The notes under the pieces: generated by a model
The model's database searches: none
Seen by the model: only the letters and a program-made list of their open reading frames with translations
What the model was told of the DNA's origin: nothing
Shown here: piece by piece, positions 8,886 to 18,895 of the stretch
Layout of the letters: each line of letters starts with the position of its first letter
Numbering within the stretch: position 1 is the stretch's first letter
Translations under genes and position numbers: made by a program
Assembly (NCBI GenBank): GCA_000585055.1
Contig: JEMX01000066.1
Location: 33,094 to 97,093, forward strand
DNA: 64,000 nt
DNA from: Candidatus Accumulibacter appositus
GTDB taxonomy: Bacteria; Pseudomonadota; Gammaproteobacteria; Burkholderiales; Rhodocyclaceae
Direction: 5' to 3'

Positions 8886-10526
8886 ATGCTCGCATTCCTG
8901 CGCCATCTGAAACTGACCACCCGACTGTATGCGCTGACACTCGGCATGCTGCTCGGACTACTGGCCCTGGGCGCGCTCTCAGTGTTCGAGTTGCGCCAGC
9001 AGGTGTTGCAGGAGAAGCGGCTGGCCATCCGCGCCGTCGTCAGTTCGGCGATGGGGGTGCTGCAGGAGCAGTACGACTTGCAGCAGGCCGGCAAGCTGAC
9101 GCAGGACGAAGCGCAGCGTCTGGCCAAGGACGCTCTGCGCAAGAGTCGATTCAACGGCGACGACTATCTGTTCATCTATGATCTGAGCGGTACGACGATG
9201 ATGCACGGCGTCAGGCCCGAGCGCGAGGGCAAGAACACGCTCGACGCCAAGGACCCAAGCGGCAAGGAGTACATCAAGGAGTGGATCGCCCTGCTGCAGG
9301 CGAACGGCGAGGCGCACATGGATTACCAGTTCGCCAAGCCCGGTTCCGACAAACCGATCGCCAAGATTGCCTACGCCAAAGTCTTTGCGCCCTGGGGGTG
9401 GTGGTTGGCCACCGGCGTGTACATTGAGGACGTGGACGCCGCTTTCTGGGCCAGTGCCAGCCGGAGCATTGCCTTCGTGGCAGTGGTCAGCGCGCTGCTC
9501 GGCATTTTTGGCTGGACCATCAACCGCAGCGTACAGCAGCAGATCGGCGGCGACCCGGCGCTGGCAGCAAGGCAGGTCGAACGTATCGCCGAAGGCGATC
9601 TGACGCAAAGCATCCGTTCCCGGAGCGAGCAGCCGGGCAACCTGCTGAGCACGCTGGCGGGCATGCAAAAGCGACTGAACGACGTGGTGCGCGAGATTAA
9701 CGACGGCACCAGCATGCTGGCCCGGGAATCCGGCGAGTTGTCCGTTGCCGCCAGCGAAATCAGCATCGCGGCACGCAAACAGGCCGAATCCAGCGCTGCC
9801 ACCGCCGCTTCCATCGAGGAATTGACGGTCAGCATCAACGAGGTGTCCGAGAGCGCCCGCAACACCGAGGACAACTCACGACAGACCGCCGACCTCGCCA
9901 ACAAGGGCGCCAGCATCGTCCGCAAGGCGGCTGCCGAACTGGAAAGCATCGCTGTTTCTGTCCAGGACTCGGCGACGCGCATCCATGCGCTCGTCGGTCG
10001 TTCGCAAGATATCAGCACGATCACCAATGTGATCAGGGAAATTGCCGACCAGACCAATCTGCTGGCTCTGAATGCGGCCATCGAGGCGGCACGTGCCGGC
10101 GAACAGGGACGGGGCTTCGCGGTGGTCGCCGACGAGGTCCGCAAGCTCGCCGAGCGCACCACCCAGGCCACGGCGCAGATCAGCACGATGGTGACCACGA
10201 TCCAGGGCGATACCAGCGAGGCAGTGGTCGCCATGCAGAGCACGGAACCCAAGGTACGCCAGGGCCAGGATCTGGCGTCACAGGCCACCGCGGTGCTCGA
10301 CGCCATCCAGCAGCATGCCGAAAGCTCGCTGCTCAAGGCCCGCGATGTGGCCGGCGCGACCAAGGAGCAGGCGATCGCCGCCACCGGCATCGCGGCTCAT
10401 GTGGAAAGCATCGCCTCGATGACCGAAGAGACCGACGCGGCAAGTCACAGCAACGCGCAAGCCGCCGAAAAGCTGCAAGCCCTGGCGGGCAAGCTGCAAG
10501 CGGCGGTGGGCTATTTCAAGGTCTGA
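8886..10526 (+). CDS. Methyl-accepting chemotaxis protein with single-Cache sensor
   Basis: A chemoreceptor of 546 aa in the inner membrane. An N-terminal membrane segment ([21 protein letters not shown]) is followed by a periplasmic sCache_2-type domain with the [16 protein letters not shown] and [16 protein letters not shown] motifs typical of that fold. A second membrane segment, a HAMP region and a long signalling coiled coil follow, with the kinase-control tip [20 protein letters not shown] and [18 protein letters not shown]. The start at 8886 has GGAG 8 bases upstream. The ATG at 8880 is too close to it. There is no CheR-tethering pentapeptide at the C terminus (ends VGYFKV). No chemotaxis kinase genes are in the window. 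Confidence 0.93.
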   Translation: MLAFLRHLKLTTRLYALTLGMLLGLLALGALSVFELRQQVLQEKRLAIRAVVSSAMGVLQEQYDLQQAGKLTQDEAQRLAKDALRKSRFNGDDYLFIYDLSGTTMMHGVRPEREGKNTLDAKDPSGKEYIKEWIALLQANGEAHMDYQFAKPGSDKPIAKIAYAKVFAPWGWWLATGVYIEDVDAAFWASASRSIAFVAVVSALLGIFGWTINRSVQQQIGGDPALAARQVERIAEGDLTQSIRSRSEQPGNLLSTLAGMQKRLNDVVREINDGTSMLARESGELSVAASEISIAARKQAESSAATAASIEELTVSINEVSESARNTEDNSRQTADLANKGASIVRKAAAELESIAVSVQDSATRIHALVGRSQDISTITNVIREIADQTNLLALNAAIEAARAGEQGRGFAVVADEVRKLAERTTQATAQISTMVTTIQGDTSEAVVAMQSTEPKVRQGQDLASQATAVLDAIQQHAESSLLKARDVAGATKEQAIAATGIAAHVESIASMTEETDAASHSNAQAAEKLQALAGKLQAAVGYFKV

Positions 10527-10623
10527 ACGCGATCGCCGGCGGCAAATCTCGAAAGACCGCCTGGCGACAATGGCGCACTCGCCACCGCGCCCGTCACGCC
10601 ACGCCTAGGCAGTTCATCAACGA

Positions 10624-10890
10624 TTAGTGACTGTGGAGTTTCTCTTGCAACCAAACCTTGATCAATGATTGATACGGTACGTCACGCGCGTTTGCTGCCG
10701 CCTTGATTGAATCCAGTAAGTGCTGCGGCAGGCGCAAAGAAATGGTCTTGGTTGTCGGCTTCAAGTTTGGTAAAACGACACGCTTTGCCTTCGACCAATC
10801 CTGATAGTCAGCGGAATCGTTCTTTTCCCAAAATGCACGCTCCTGCGCTTCGCTGGCAAAGTTGGGGACCGTCTTAGTCGGCTTGCTCAT
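10624..10890 (-). CDS. BrnA-like antitoxin
   Basis: An 88-aa protein whose C-terminal half (ISLRLPQHLLDSIKAAA and LIKVWLQEKL) is a ribbon-helix-helix DNA-binding motif of the BrnA/CopG type. The N-terminal half holds the FWEKNDSADY segment common in BrnA proteins. It overlaps the upstream BrnT-like toxin gene by 17 bp, the usual toxin-first order of this system. It is expected to neutralise the toxin and repress the shared promoter. Locally the base composition is lower in GC than the neighbours, which fits a mobile module. Confidence 0.8.
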   Translation of the reverse strand: MSKPTKTVPNFASEAQERAFWEKNDSADYQDWSKAKRVVLPNLKPTTKTISLRLPQHLLDSIKAAANARDVPYQSLIKVWLQEKLHSH

Positions 10891-11173
10891 ATATCGTTCG
10901 CTCCTTTCGGTGCATGCTCCGTGCTGAAATCACTCGAACCAGATTGCCAGAGCGACGCAAGGTAAATGTGATGTGCAGCAGTCGCCCCTCGTCGGTCTTG
11001 CCCAGGGCATGGAAACGTGGCTCGCGCTGACTGTGCAACACGTCAGTCAAGAGCAGCAAGGGATCATTGAAGAATGTCTGCTCTGCCTCTGCCGTGGAGA
11101 CGCCATGTTTCTCGTTTTTTCGAGCATTTCCATCGTCCCACTCGAAGCCCGTGATCGTCGCCAAGTCAATCAT
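10874..11173 (-). CDS. BrnT-like ribonuclease toxin
   Basis: A 99-aa protein of the BrnT family. It has the hallmark text FEWDDGNARKNEKHGVS followed by AEQTFF near the N terminus, RFHALGKTDEGRLLHITFTLR in the middle and VRVISARSMHRKER near the end. BrnT toxins are RelE-fold ribonucleases that block translation, and the conserved His, Arg and Lys residues expected in them are present. The gene begins four bases after an inverted repeat that is a candidate operator. It forms a two-gene operon with the overlapping antitoxin gene. Confidence 0.85.
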   Translation of the reverse strand: MIDLATITGFEWDDGNARKNEKHGVSTAEAEQTFFNDPLLLLTDVLHSQREPRFHALGKTDEGRLLHITFTLRRSGNLVRVISARSMHRKERTIYEQAD

Positions 11174-11176
11174 CTG

Positions 11177-11197
11177 TGTATATTGTGAAAGTATACA
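11177..11197. promoter_or_regulatory. Inverted repeat upstream of brnTA-like operon
   Basis: TGTATA-N9-TATACA immediately precedes the toxin ATG. Its position over the expected promoter and its dyad symmetry fit binding by the ribbon-helix-helix antitoxin. Function is inferred. Confidence 0.5.
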
Positions 11198-11255
11198 ATC
11201 AAATGCAAGTTGACCAACAATTGCCAGCTGCCAACGCTTCGCCCCCCTGCCGACC

Positions 11256-12614
11256 TCAGAACAGCTTCAGCCCATGCAGCAACACCGCGGCAATCGACAG
11301 CGGCGCCACGAAACGAACCAGGAAGAAGACCACGCTCACCAATCGCCTGTTGCGCAGCGCCCCATCGTTGCTCAACTGCCGGGCCATTTCCGGCAGACCA
11401 TAGACCCAGCCGACGAACAGACAGATCAGAATCCCGCCCAGCGGCAGGAGCACATTGGAACTGAGGAAGTCGAAGAGGTCGAAGGGATTCATTGCGAAAA
11501 CCTTGGCCTCGCTGGTCAGACTGGCAGACAAGGCGGCCGGAACGCCGAGGACGGCGACCACGCCGATGGTGGTCAAGGAGGCACGCTTGCGACCCAGGCC
11601 ATAGCGTTCGGAGAGAATGGCCACCGGCACCTCGAGCAGCGAGAGCATCGCGCCAACGCTGGCAATCGCCGTCAGGATAAAAAACAACGTCATGAACAGC
11701 GTGCCGCCCGGCATGGCGGTAAACACCGCGGGAATGGTCATGAACACCAGCGATGGCCCGGCCGCGGGTTCGAAGCCGAAGGCAAACACCGCCGGAAAGA
11801 TGGCGATACCGGCCAGCAGCGATACCGACAGATCGGCAAACATGACCCGCGTGGCGGTCACCGGGATGTTCTGGTTGTCGCGGAAGTAACTGCCGTAGGT
11901 GAGCATGCAACCCATGCCGATGGACAGCTTGAAGAAGGCCAGGCCGAGCGCCGTGAGCAGAACGGCCGGGGTAATTTTCGCCAGATCGGGGCTGAATAGG
12001 AACTGCAGCCCGGCACTCGCCCCCGGCAGGGTCAGACTGCGCGCACAGAGCACCAGCAGCAGGATGAAGAGCAAGGGCATCAACTTGCGGGTCACCGCTT
12101 CGATGCCCTTGGCGACCCCAAACATGATGATGCTGCCGGTCACCGCCAGCACCACCCATTGCCAGAACAAGGCGCTCAGCGGATTGGCCACCAGTTCGGC
12201 AAATACGGCGCCGGCTATCTGCGGATCGGTGGTCGCGATCTGGCCGGCCATGGCCTTGAAGACGTAGGCATAGACCCAGCCGGCCACTTCCGAGTAGAAG
12301 GCGAGAATCAGCAGTGCCGCCGCGAAGCCCATCCAGCCGATGCTCTTCCACCACCACTGGCGGCGCGGTGCGACACGCTCGAAAGCGCTCACCGCGTTGG
12401 CCCGCGCCGCACGTCCGAGCATGGTCTCGACGATCATCACCGGCAGGCCGACGAGCAGCGTCGCCAGCAGATAGACGAGCAGGAAACCGGCACCTCCGTT
12501 GGCGCCGGTGAGTGAAGGAAATTTCCAGATGTTGCCGAGTCCGACGGCCGAGCCGAGCGTCGCTACCAGGACGCCGAATGAGCTGGTGAAACCGTCGCGG
12601 GAAGATTGATTCAT
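11256..12614 (-). CDS. Sodium-dependent transporter, NSS/SNF family
   Basis: A 452-aa inner membrane symporter of the neurotransmitter:sodium symporter family, related to LeuT, TnaT and MhsT. The N-terminal motif ATLGSAVGLGNIWKFPSLTGANGG provides the Na+ and substrate contacts of the unwound TM1. Eleven or so membrane segments follow, with FFKLSIGMGCMLTYGSYF matching TM6-7. Bacterial members carry amino acids with Na+. The substrate here is not predictable. The gene is flanked by the toxin-antitoxin pair and an amino acid ABC transporter, all on the minus strand but with gaps of 83 and 155 bases, so it is probably transcribed alone. Confidence 0.9.
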   Translation of the reverse strand: MNQSSRDGFTSSFGVLVATLGSAVGLGNIWKFPSLTGANGGAGFLLVYLLATLLVGLPVMIVETMLGRAARANAVSAFERVAPRRQWWWKSIGWMGFAAALLILAFYSEVAGWVYAYVFKAMAGQIATTDPQIAGAVFAELVANPLSALFWQWVVLAVTGSIIMFGVAKGIEAVTRKLMPLLFILLLVLCARSLTLPGASAGLQFLFSPDLAKITPAVLLTALGLAFFKLSIGMGCMLTYGSYFRDNQNIPVTATRVMFADLSVSLLAGIAIFPAVFAFGFEPAAGPSLVFMTIPAVFTAMPGGTLFMTLFFILTAIASVGAMLSLLEVPVAILSERYGLGRKRASLTTIGVVAVLGVPAALSASLTSEAKVFAMNPFDLFDFLSSNVLLPLGGILICLFVGWVYGLPEMARQLSNDGALRNRRLVSVVFFLVRFVAPLSIAAVLLHGLKLF

Positions 12615-12769
12615 CGTGTCTCCGAGTGCTGCATGGTCAAGGGCACGCGATCGCTCCTCGGAGCGGCGGGTGGCGCTCTCTGACGGTCGACGTGCAAGAA
12701 AAAATAGGAACTAACGGTCGAGGCGCTTTCGTGCTCGCGCCCTGCGCGCGGCGCAGGCGGTTTCTGTTT

Positions 12770-13526
<757 letters not shown>

Positions 13527-13534
<8 letters not shown>

Positions 13535-14180
13535 CGTACACCGCGTACTTCTTTTCCAGATGCTGGAAGGCGAGCGTCAGCACCAGCGTCATCACCAGAT
13601 AGAACGCCGCGGCGACGATGAACGGGGTGGTCGTGAAATCGCGCTGGACGATGCCGCGCGCGGCGCGCAAAAGATCGTTCATGGCGAGCACGTAAATCAG
13701 CGAGGTGTCCTTGACCAGGGTGATGGTCTCATTGCTCAGCGGCGGCAGGATGCGCTTGAAGACCTGCGGCAGCACGATGCGGCGCATCGTTTGCGTATAG
13801 CTCAAGCCGAGCACGCGCGCGCCCTCGTACTGGCCGCGGTCGATCGACTGGATGCCGGCGCGAAAAATCTCGGCGAAATACGCGGCATAGTTGAGAACGA
13901 AAGCAACGATCGCCGCCGTGAAGTCCGGCAGGCGAATTCCGATCACCGGCACGAAAGGCAAGGCGAAATAGATGAACAGCATCTGCAGCATCAGGGGCGT
14001 GCCGCGCATCAGCCAGATGTAGCCGTTGACCAAGCCGCCGATCAGCTGAAAACGTGAAACGCGCAGCAGCGCCAGGCACAAGCCAAGCGGCACCGCCAGA
14101 ACGAAGGTAATGACGAACACCTGCAGGGTGACCCCTGTACCTTCGAGCAGGGGACCCATTATTTGAATCACATAATCCAT
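13527..14180 (-). CDS. Polar amino acid ABC transporter permease
   Basis: A 217-aa integral membrane protein of the His/Glu/Gln/Arg (HEQRo) permease group. It has five membrane segments and the cytoplasmic EAA loop EGARVLGLSYTQTMRRIVLPQ that contacts the ATPase. The ATG at 14180 is preferred over a TTG two codons upstream. It overlaps the ATPase gene by 8 bp. The binding-protein gene lies 241 bases upstream, an unusually wide gap for such an operon that is filled by a copy of the dispersed repeat. One permease gene suffices if it works as a homodimer. Confidence 0.9.
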
Positions 14181-14229
14181 GCGCAATCTCTCGACACCCG
14201 GGCAGGTAGCGACGGGGGATCGCCGCTGC

Positions 14230-14395
14230 CGAGACGTCCCTGATCATGAAAACCATGACCGTCCCCCTTCCCCTGCAGTGGAGATTCCGGCTTGCACGCC
14301 GGAATCGTTCGCCGGGCAGGGAGCATGCTCCCTGAATTCCCCGTCTCACCCCGCGAGGGGAGAAGGGAGGTTCGTGAGTCGCGTACGCGACTGAA
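14230..14395 (+). repeat. Dispersed hairpin repeat, copy 3
   Basis: A well-preserved copy: TGATCATGAAAACCATGACC, the C-rich tract, ATTCCGGC-TTGCAC-GCCGGAAT, GGGAGCATGCTCCC, an A/G-rich tract with AGAAGGGAGG, then GAGTCGCGTACGCGACT. It sits between the binding protein gene and the permease gene of one ABC operon, opposite in orientation to transcription. Confidence 0.9.
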
Positions 14396-14421
14396 ACAGT
14401 AAGGCGCGCGGGCCTGGCAGG

Positions 14422-15231
14422 CTATTTCTTGACAATGTCCTTGCCGAACCATTTCGTCGAAATGGCCGCCGCGGAACCGTCGTTCTTCATTTCGTCCATC
14501 GCCTTCTGCAGCCTGGCCATCAGCTCGGTGTCGTCCTTGCGCGTACCGACGCCGTAGTCTTCGGTCCCGAAGTTCTCCTCGAGAATGCGGTACTCACCGG
14601 GCTTCTTGCTGGTGTAGTAACGCCCGACCACCTCGTCCACCACCACCGCATCGAGCCGGCCAATGCTGAGATCCATCAGCGCCGTCACGTTGTCACCGAA
14701 CTTCTTGAGTTCCTTCAGCGACTTGGCGGTCGTGCCATCCTTCTCGACCGCCTCGATGGCACTGCTGCCGTCCTGAACGCCGACCACCTTGTCTGCCAGG
14801 TCGGCTTTGCTGTGCACCGCCGACTGCTCGCTGACGATGATGATCTGGCGATTTTCGAGATACGGCGTGGTGAACAGGATCTTCTCCTTGCGCGCGTCGG
14901 TGATCGTCAGGCCGTTCCACAGCACGTCCACCCGCTTGCTGCTCAGCTCGGCTTCCTTGGCGTTCCAGTCGATCGGCTTGAAGCTCACCTCGGCACCCAG
15001 CCGCTTGCCCGCTTCGGTGGCCAGGTCGATGTCGAAACCGACCAGCGTATTGCTTTCGTCACGAAAGCCCATCGGCGGAAAATTATCGTCCAGTCCGACG
15101 ACGATCACTGCCGCCGGTGCCGGTGCCGCTGCTGCTGTGGTGCTTGCCGGAGCACTTTCCTGCTTGCCGCAGGAGGCAAGCAGCGCCGCAGCGAGAATGG
15201 CGAGGGTAAGTAGCGAGGTCTGTTTTCTCAT
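14422..15231 (-). CDS. Amino acid ABC transporter substrate-binding lipoprotein
   Basis: A 269-aa periplasmic binding protein of the SBP_bac_3 family. The N terminus is a lipoprotein signal with lipobox LLASC (Cys at about residue 20), so it should be tethered to the membrane. The mature part starts with VVGLDDNFPPMGFRDESNTLVGFDIDLA, the classic first segment of glutamine/arginine/histidine binding proteins, and has EVSFKPIDWNAKEAELSSKRVD and FTTPYLENRQIIIV later. It is the first gene of the transporter operon and is separated from its permease by a repeat copy. Confidence 0.9.
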   Translation of the reverse strand: MRKQTSLLTLAILAAALLASCGKQESAPASTTAAAAPAPAAVIVVGLDDNFPPMGFRDESNTLVGFDIDLATEAGKRLGAEVSFKPIDWNAKEAELSSKRVDVLWNGLTITDARKEKILFTTPYLENRQIIIVSEQSAVHSKADLADKVVGVQDGSSAIEAVEKDGTTAKSLKELKKFGDNVTALMDLSIGRLDAVVVDEVVGRYYTSKKPGEYRILEENFGTEDYGVGTRKDDTELMARLQKAMDEMKNDGSAAAISTKWFGKDIVKK

Positions 15232-15314
15232 GTCGATTCTTCAAGAGTGCGTGTAAAGGGCGGCATGATAGCAGGGTCTGGGACCTGTGCCCGACACTGC
15301 GCGGCATGGCGAGT

Positions 15315-18300
15315 TCAACTGCGGCCGTGGTCGCGGCGATAGCGCTCAAAAGCACTACGCACCGTTTCGCGAAGCTCGGCGTCATTCCAGGGCTTGCTCA
15401 TGAAGCGGTAGATCTCGCCACGATTCACCGCGTCGGTCACCGACTGCAGGTCGGCATAGCCGGAAAGAATCATGCGTACCGTGTCGGGGAACAGCGCCTT
15501 GGCACGGATAAGGAAGTCGCTGCCCGACATCATCGGCATGCGCTGGTCACTAATGATCACGCCGACGCGATGGCGAGCCAGGATCTCCAGGCCCTCGGCA
15601 CCGCTGGCCGCCGTGAAAATGCGGTAGCGATCGGCGCGCAGCAGTCGGCGCAGCGCGTTGCCGATGTTCGCTTCGTCGTCGACCAGGAGGAGTGTCCGTG
15701 AGGCCTCGTCCTCTTCGTCCGCTGCGCTCGCCCCGCGGAAGCTCAGGCAGCGCCCCTCGCGCAGCAGGGACTCGAACTCCTGGCTCGGCAGAGGCCGGCT
15801 GAAATAGTATCCCTGCATTTCATCGCAACCGCGCTCGCGCAGAAATTCCAGCTGCGCCTCGGTCTCGATGCCCTCGGCGATCACCTTTACGCCCAGACTC
15901 TTGGCCATGGCGATCACCGCCAGCGCGACAGCCGCCGCGGTCCGGTCGCTAAGAATATCGCGCACGAAGCAGCGGTCGATCTTGATCCGGTCGACGCTAA
16001 TGCGCAGCAACTGGGCGAGCGACGAGAAACCGGTCCCGAAATCGTCCATCGCCGTCGTCACGCCGGCCGCGCGGATCTTCTTCAAGATCGCGGTCACCCG
16101 ACCGATATCCTGCAGGGCAAGGCTTTCGGTCAGTTCGACTTCGAGGGCCCCGCCGTCCAGCCCGGCGCGGGCGACGGCCGCGGCCAGCTGCTCGGCCAGG
16201 TCGTCACTCTGAAACTGTCGCGCCGAGAGATTGATCGCCAGCCGTGGTGTCGCCAGGCCAGCATCCTGCCAGGCGCGCACCTGCTGACAGGCGCTTTCGA
16301 TGACCCATTGACCGATCGGCACGATCAGGCCACTGTCCTCGGCCAGGGTGATGAACTCGGCGGGGGCAATCATCCCGCGTACGGGATGCTGCCAGCGCAG
16401 CAGCGCTTCGGCACCGACGATTTCGCCGCTGCGCAGATCGACCTGTGGCTGGTAGTGGAGCGCGAACTGGCCACGTTCGAGCGCTCGCCCGAGATCGGCT
16501 TCGATGGCCAGTTGCCCGGCGACCCGCTCGTTCAGCTCGGCCTGGTAGAAGTGGAAGGAGCCACGGCCTCTGGCCTTGGCACGATGCATCGCGGCGTCGG
16601 CGTTTTTCAGCAGCGTTTCCGGATCGCGACCGTCGCGCGGAAAAAGGCTGGCGCCGATACTGCAACTGATCGCCAGCGCATGCCCATCGAGATCGACCGG
16701 CTGGGCCACCTTTTCCAGGATGCGCGCAATCACCCGCGCCACTTCATCGTCGCCCAGCGGCTCGGCCAGGATCATCACGAATTCGTCGCCGCCCAGGCGA
16801 GCGACGGTATCACCATCGCGCACGCTGTCGGTGAGCCGCTCGGCGACGATACGCAGCAGCTGATCGCCATAACCGTGTCCGTGGCTGCTATTGACCCGCT
16901 TGAATTGGTCGATATCGACGGCCAGCATGGCCAGGCTCGAATCGTGTCGTTCGGCATAGGCAATCGCCTGTTGCTGACGGTCGCGCAGCAGGTTGCGGTT
17001 GGGCAAACCGGTCAGTGAGTCATGGTTGGCCTGGTGTTCGAGTTCCTCTTCGTAACGTCGGCGCTCACCGATATCGTGCAAAACGCTGACGAAGTGGCCG
17101 AGCGTGCCATCTACCGAGCACACCGGCGAGAGATTCACTTCGGCCCACAGCGGCGACCCGTTCTTACGCACACAGCGCAGCGCCACCTGCGTGCCGCGGC
17201 GCTCGCGCAAGGCCTGACGCAACTCGTTGAGCGGCAGCTGATCGAGTTCTCCGCCCAGCAGAAAACGGCCACTGCTGCCAAGCACCTCGCTGGCGCTATA
17301 GCCGGTCATCGTTTCAAAGCCGGGATTGACGTAGGTAATCGGGTGCGCGGGATCGACGGCATCGGTGATCATGACGCCGTTGGCCGACGCTTCGACAGCA
17401 CGCTCGAGGAGCAACATGCCGGCTTCGGCGCGCTGCGCGAAAATCCCGTAGGCAAGGTCATTGGCCAGCTCTTCGAGCACCTCGCCGGCGTCGTCATCGA
17501 AGCCTTGCGGATCGGGCGCCAGCAGGTTGAGCACCCCGATCGGCACACCGCGCCCGACCAGCGGCAGGGCGATCGCCGCGCACTGCCCGCGCTCGGCGAG
17601 CACGCCGCTCCATTCGGCCAGGCCATCAGCCGCGGCAAACACGCAACTCATGGGCAGCCCCTGAGCCAGGGCAGGCAATGCAAGCTGCTGGCGAAAACCG
17701 CTACGCCAGAGATCGCCATCCAGAGTGTCCAGGGAAGACGCCGTGACCAGAGCCACGGGTTCGGCGACCAGGCGAGCATCGCCACCAGGGCGCTCGACGA
17801 GCTCGACCCACACTGCCGAGTAGCCCCCTTGGCGATGCAGGCGGTCAACGATGCCGGTGATCATCTCGCTCTCGCTGCCGGCGCGCACCAGTGCGGCGTT
17901 ACAATCGTGGATCAGACGCAACGAGGCGTTCAGGCGACGCAGCGCCAACGACTGGCGGTCGCGTTCGCTGACGTCACGAACGGCGCAGGTGACGATCTTT
18001 CCGGAAGCTTCGTTGAGGCAGCTCAGGCTGATCTCGACGGGAAACACACTGCCATCATGGCGCTGTCCCTCGAGATGCGTGATGCGCAGGCTGCCGTCGC
18101 GTGCCTGGGCGTCGAAGCGGTCGCGGTGCTCACGGTGCCCGGCACGCTTGGCCTCGGGAACCAGGAGATCGATGCATAGCCCGCTCAGGGAACCCGGACG
18201 ATAGCCGAACATCCGTTCGGCGCTGCTGTTGGCGAGCAGGATGCTGCCCGCCGCATCGACCAGAAAAATGCCGTCGGCAGCTGCTTCGAGTACGCCACGA

Positions 18301-18407
18301 TAGCGCGCCTCGGCGGCGGCCAGCGTCGCCAGGCTGCGCTTTTCCTCACCAGGGTCCGGTATTTGGGCGAGCAGCGCGGCTGAGCTCGGCGAGAGGTCAG
18401 CCTTCAT
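15315..18407 (-). CDS. PAS-GAF-PAS-GGDEF-EAL protein with C-terminal receiver
   Basis: A 1030-aa soluble cyclic-di-GMP protein. Order: PAS (about 33-155), GAF (170-325, beginning LRLIHDCNAALVRA), PAS (333-455), GGDEF (465-625), EAL (640-885), receiver (905-1025). The cyclase motif GGDEF is intact (VARLGGDEFVMIL) and the EAL domain has EALLRW, NLSARQF and DDFGTGFSSL, so both activities may be real. The receiver has VDDE, SDQRMP with the phosphorylatable Asp, and a KPW end motif. It overlaps the preceding stand-alone receiver gene by 4 bp. A receiver after an EAL domain, rather than before, is less common. Confidence 0.92.
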   Translation of the reverse strand: MKADLSPSSAALLAQIPDPGEEKRSLATLAAAEARYRGVLEAAADGIFLVDAAGSILLANSSAERMFGYRPGSLSGLCIDLLVPEAKRAGHREHRDRFDAQARDGSLRITHLEGQRHDGSVFPVEISLSCLNEASGKIVTCAVRDVSERDRQSLALRRLNASLRLIHDCNAALVRAGSESEMITGIVDRLHRQGGYSAVWVELVERPGGDARLVAEPVALVTASSLDTLDGDLWRSGFRQQLALPALAQGLPMSCVFAAADGLAEWSGVLAERGQCAAIALPLVGRGVPIGVLNLLAPDPQGFDDDAGEVLEELANDLAYGIFAQRAEAGMLLLERAVEASANGVMITDAVDPAHPITYVNPGFETMTGYSASEVLGSSGRFLLGGELDQLPLNELRQALRERRGTQVALRCVRKNGSPLWAEVNLSPVCSVDGTLGHFVSVLHDIGERRRYEEELEHQANHDSLTGLPNRNLLRDRQQQAIAYAERHDSSLAMLAVDIDQFKRVNSSHGHGYGDQLLRIVAERLTDSVRDGDTVARLGGDEFVMILAEPLGDDEVARVIARILEKVAQPVDLDGHALAISCSIGASLFPRDGRDPETLLKNADAAMHRAKARGRGSFHFYQAELNERVAGQLAIEADLGRALERGQFALHYQPQVDLRSGEIVGAEALLRWQHPVRGMIAPAEFITLAEDSGLIVPIGQWVIESACQQVRAWQDAGLATPRLAINLSARQFQSDDLAEQLAAAVARAGLDGGALEVELTESLALQDIGRVTAILKKIRAAGVTTAMDDFGTGFSSLAQLLRISVDRIKIDRCFVRDILSDRTAAAVALAVIAMAKSLGVKVIAEGIETEAQLEFLRERGCDEMQGYYFSRPLPSQEFESLLREGRCLSFRGASAADEEDEASRTLLLVDDEANIGNALRRLLRADRYRIFTAASGAEGLEILARHRVGVIISDQRMPMMSGSDFLIRAKALFPDTVRMILSGYADLQSVTDAVNRGEIYRFMSKPWNDAELRETVRSAFERYRRDHGRS

Positions 18408-18778
18408 GCGGCCAACTCGGCCAGCACGCGCGGCAATTCGGGCACCAGATTGGCCTTGCAGACGTAGGCGTCGACGCCGATCGCTGCCGCTGCCTCCTGA
18501 TACTCTGGCGTCGAGTGCAGAGAAAGGATCAGCAACTTGGTGTCGGCAGACATCTGGCGAATGCGCTGCGCGGTTTCAAGGCCACTCAGGCCCGGCATCG
18601 CGATATCGAGAATCACGACATCGGCCGGCTCGCCGTCCAGAATCCGCAACGCTTCTTCACCCGAGCCAACGCTGGCGGCAATTTCGAAACCCAGCGCGCG
18701 CAGCATGCGCGCCAGCAACTTGCGAAAGTCCGGAGAATCATCGACCAGCAACACCCTGAGCCCACTCATGACAGCCAT
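18404..18778 (-). CDS. Stand-alone response regulator receiver
   Basis: A 124-aa single-domain receiver. The acidic pair is VDDS, the phosphorylatable Asp is in VVILDIAMPGLSG, the Thr/Ser position is ILSLHS and the conserved Lys is in VCKANL. The sequence is closest in feel to NarL/FixJ-type receivers but there is no output domain. Its stop overlaps the start of the GGDEF-EAL gene by 4 bp, so the two are probably co-translated and may exchange phosphate from a shared kinase. Confidence 0.88.
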   Translation of the reverse strand: MAVMSGLRVLLVDDSPDFRKLLARMLRALGFEIAASVGSGEEALRILDGEPADVVILDIAMPGLSGLETAQRIRQMSADTKLLILSLHSTPEYQEAAAAIGVDAYVCKANLVPELPRVLAELAA

Positions 18779-18895
18779 CCGCTTCGTTGAAGATGCCGGC
18801 AGTGTGGCGACTATTCCGCTCCGGCGCCATCGGGAAATCCCTTAGAAGCGACGGGAAAAATCCCGGTCGGCGATCAGCCAGGCAATTCCGAAAGC

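Noticed and set aside
12741..12757. Terminator after the amino acid ABC ATPase (CCTGCGC-GCG-GCGCAGG)
   Set aside because: The 7-bp stem is real but the T-rich tract lies on the plus strand side, opposite to the direction of the genes, so I did not call it.
14220..14400. Dispersed repeat as CRISPR or rRNA/tRNA-related element
   Set aside because: Copies are far apart, face both ways, and have no spacers. The palindromes do not fold as a tRNA cloverleaf.
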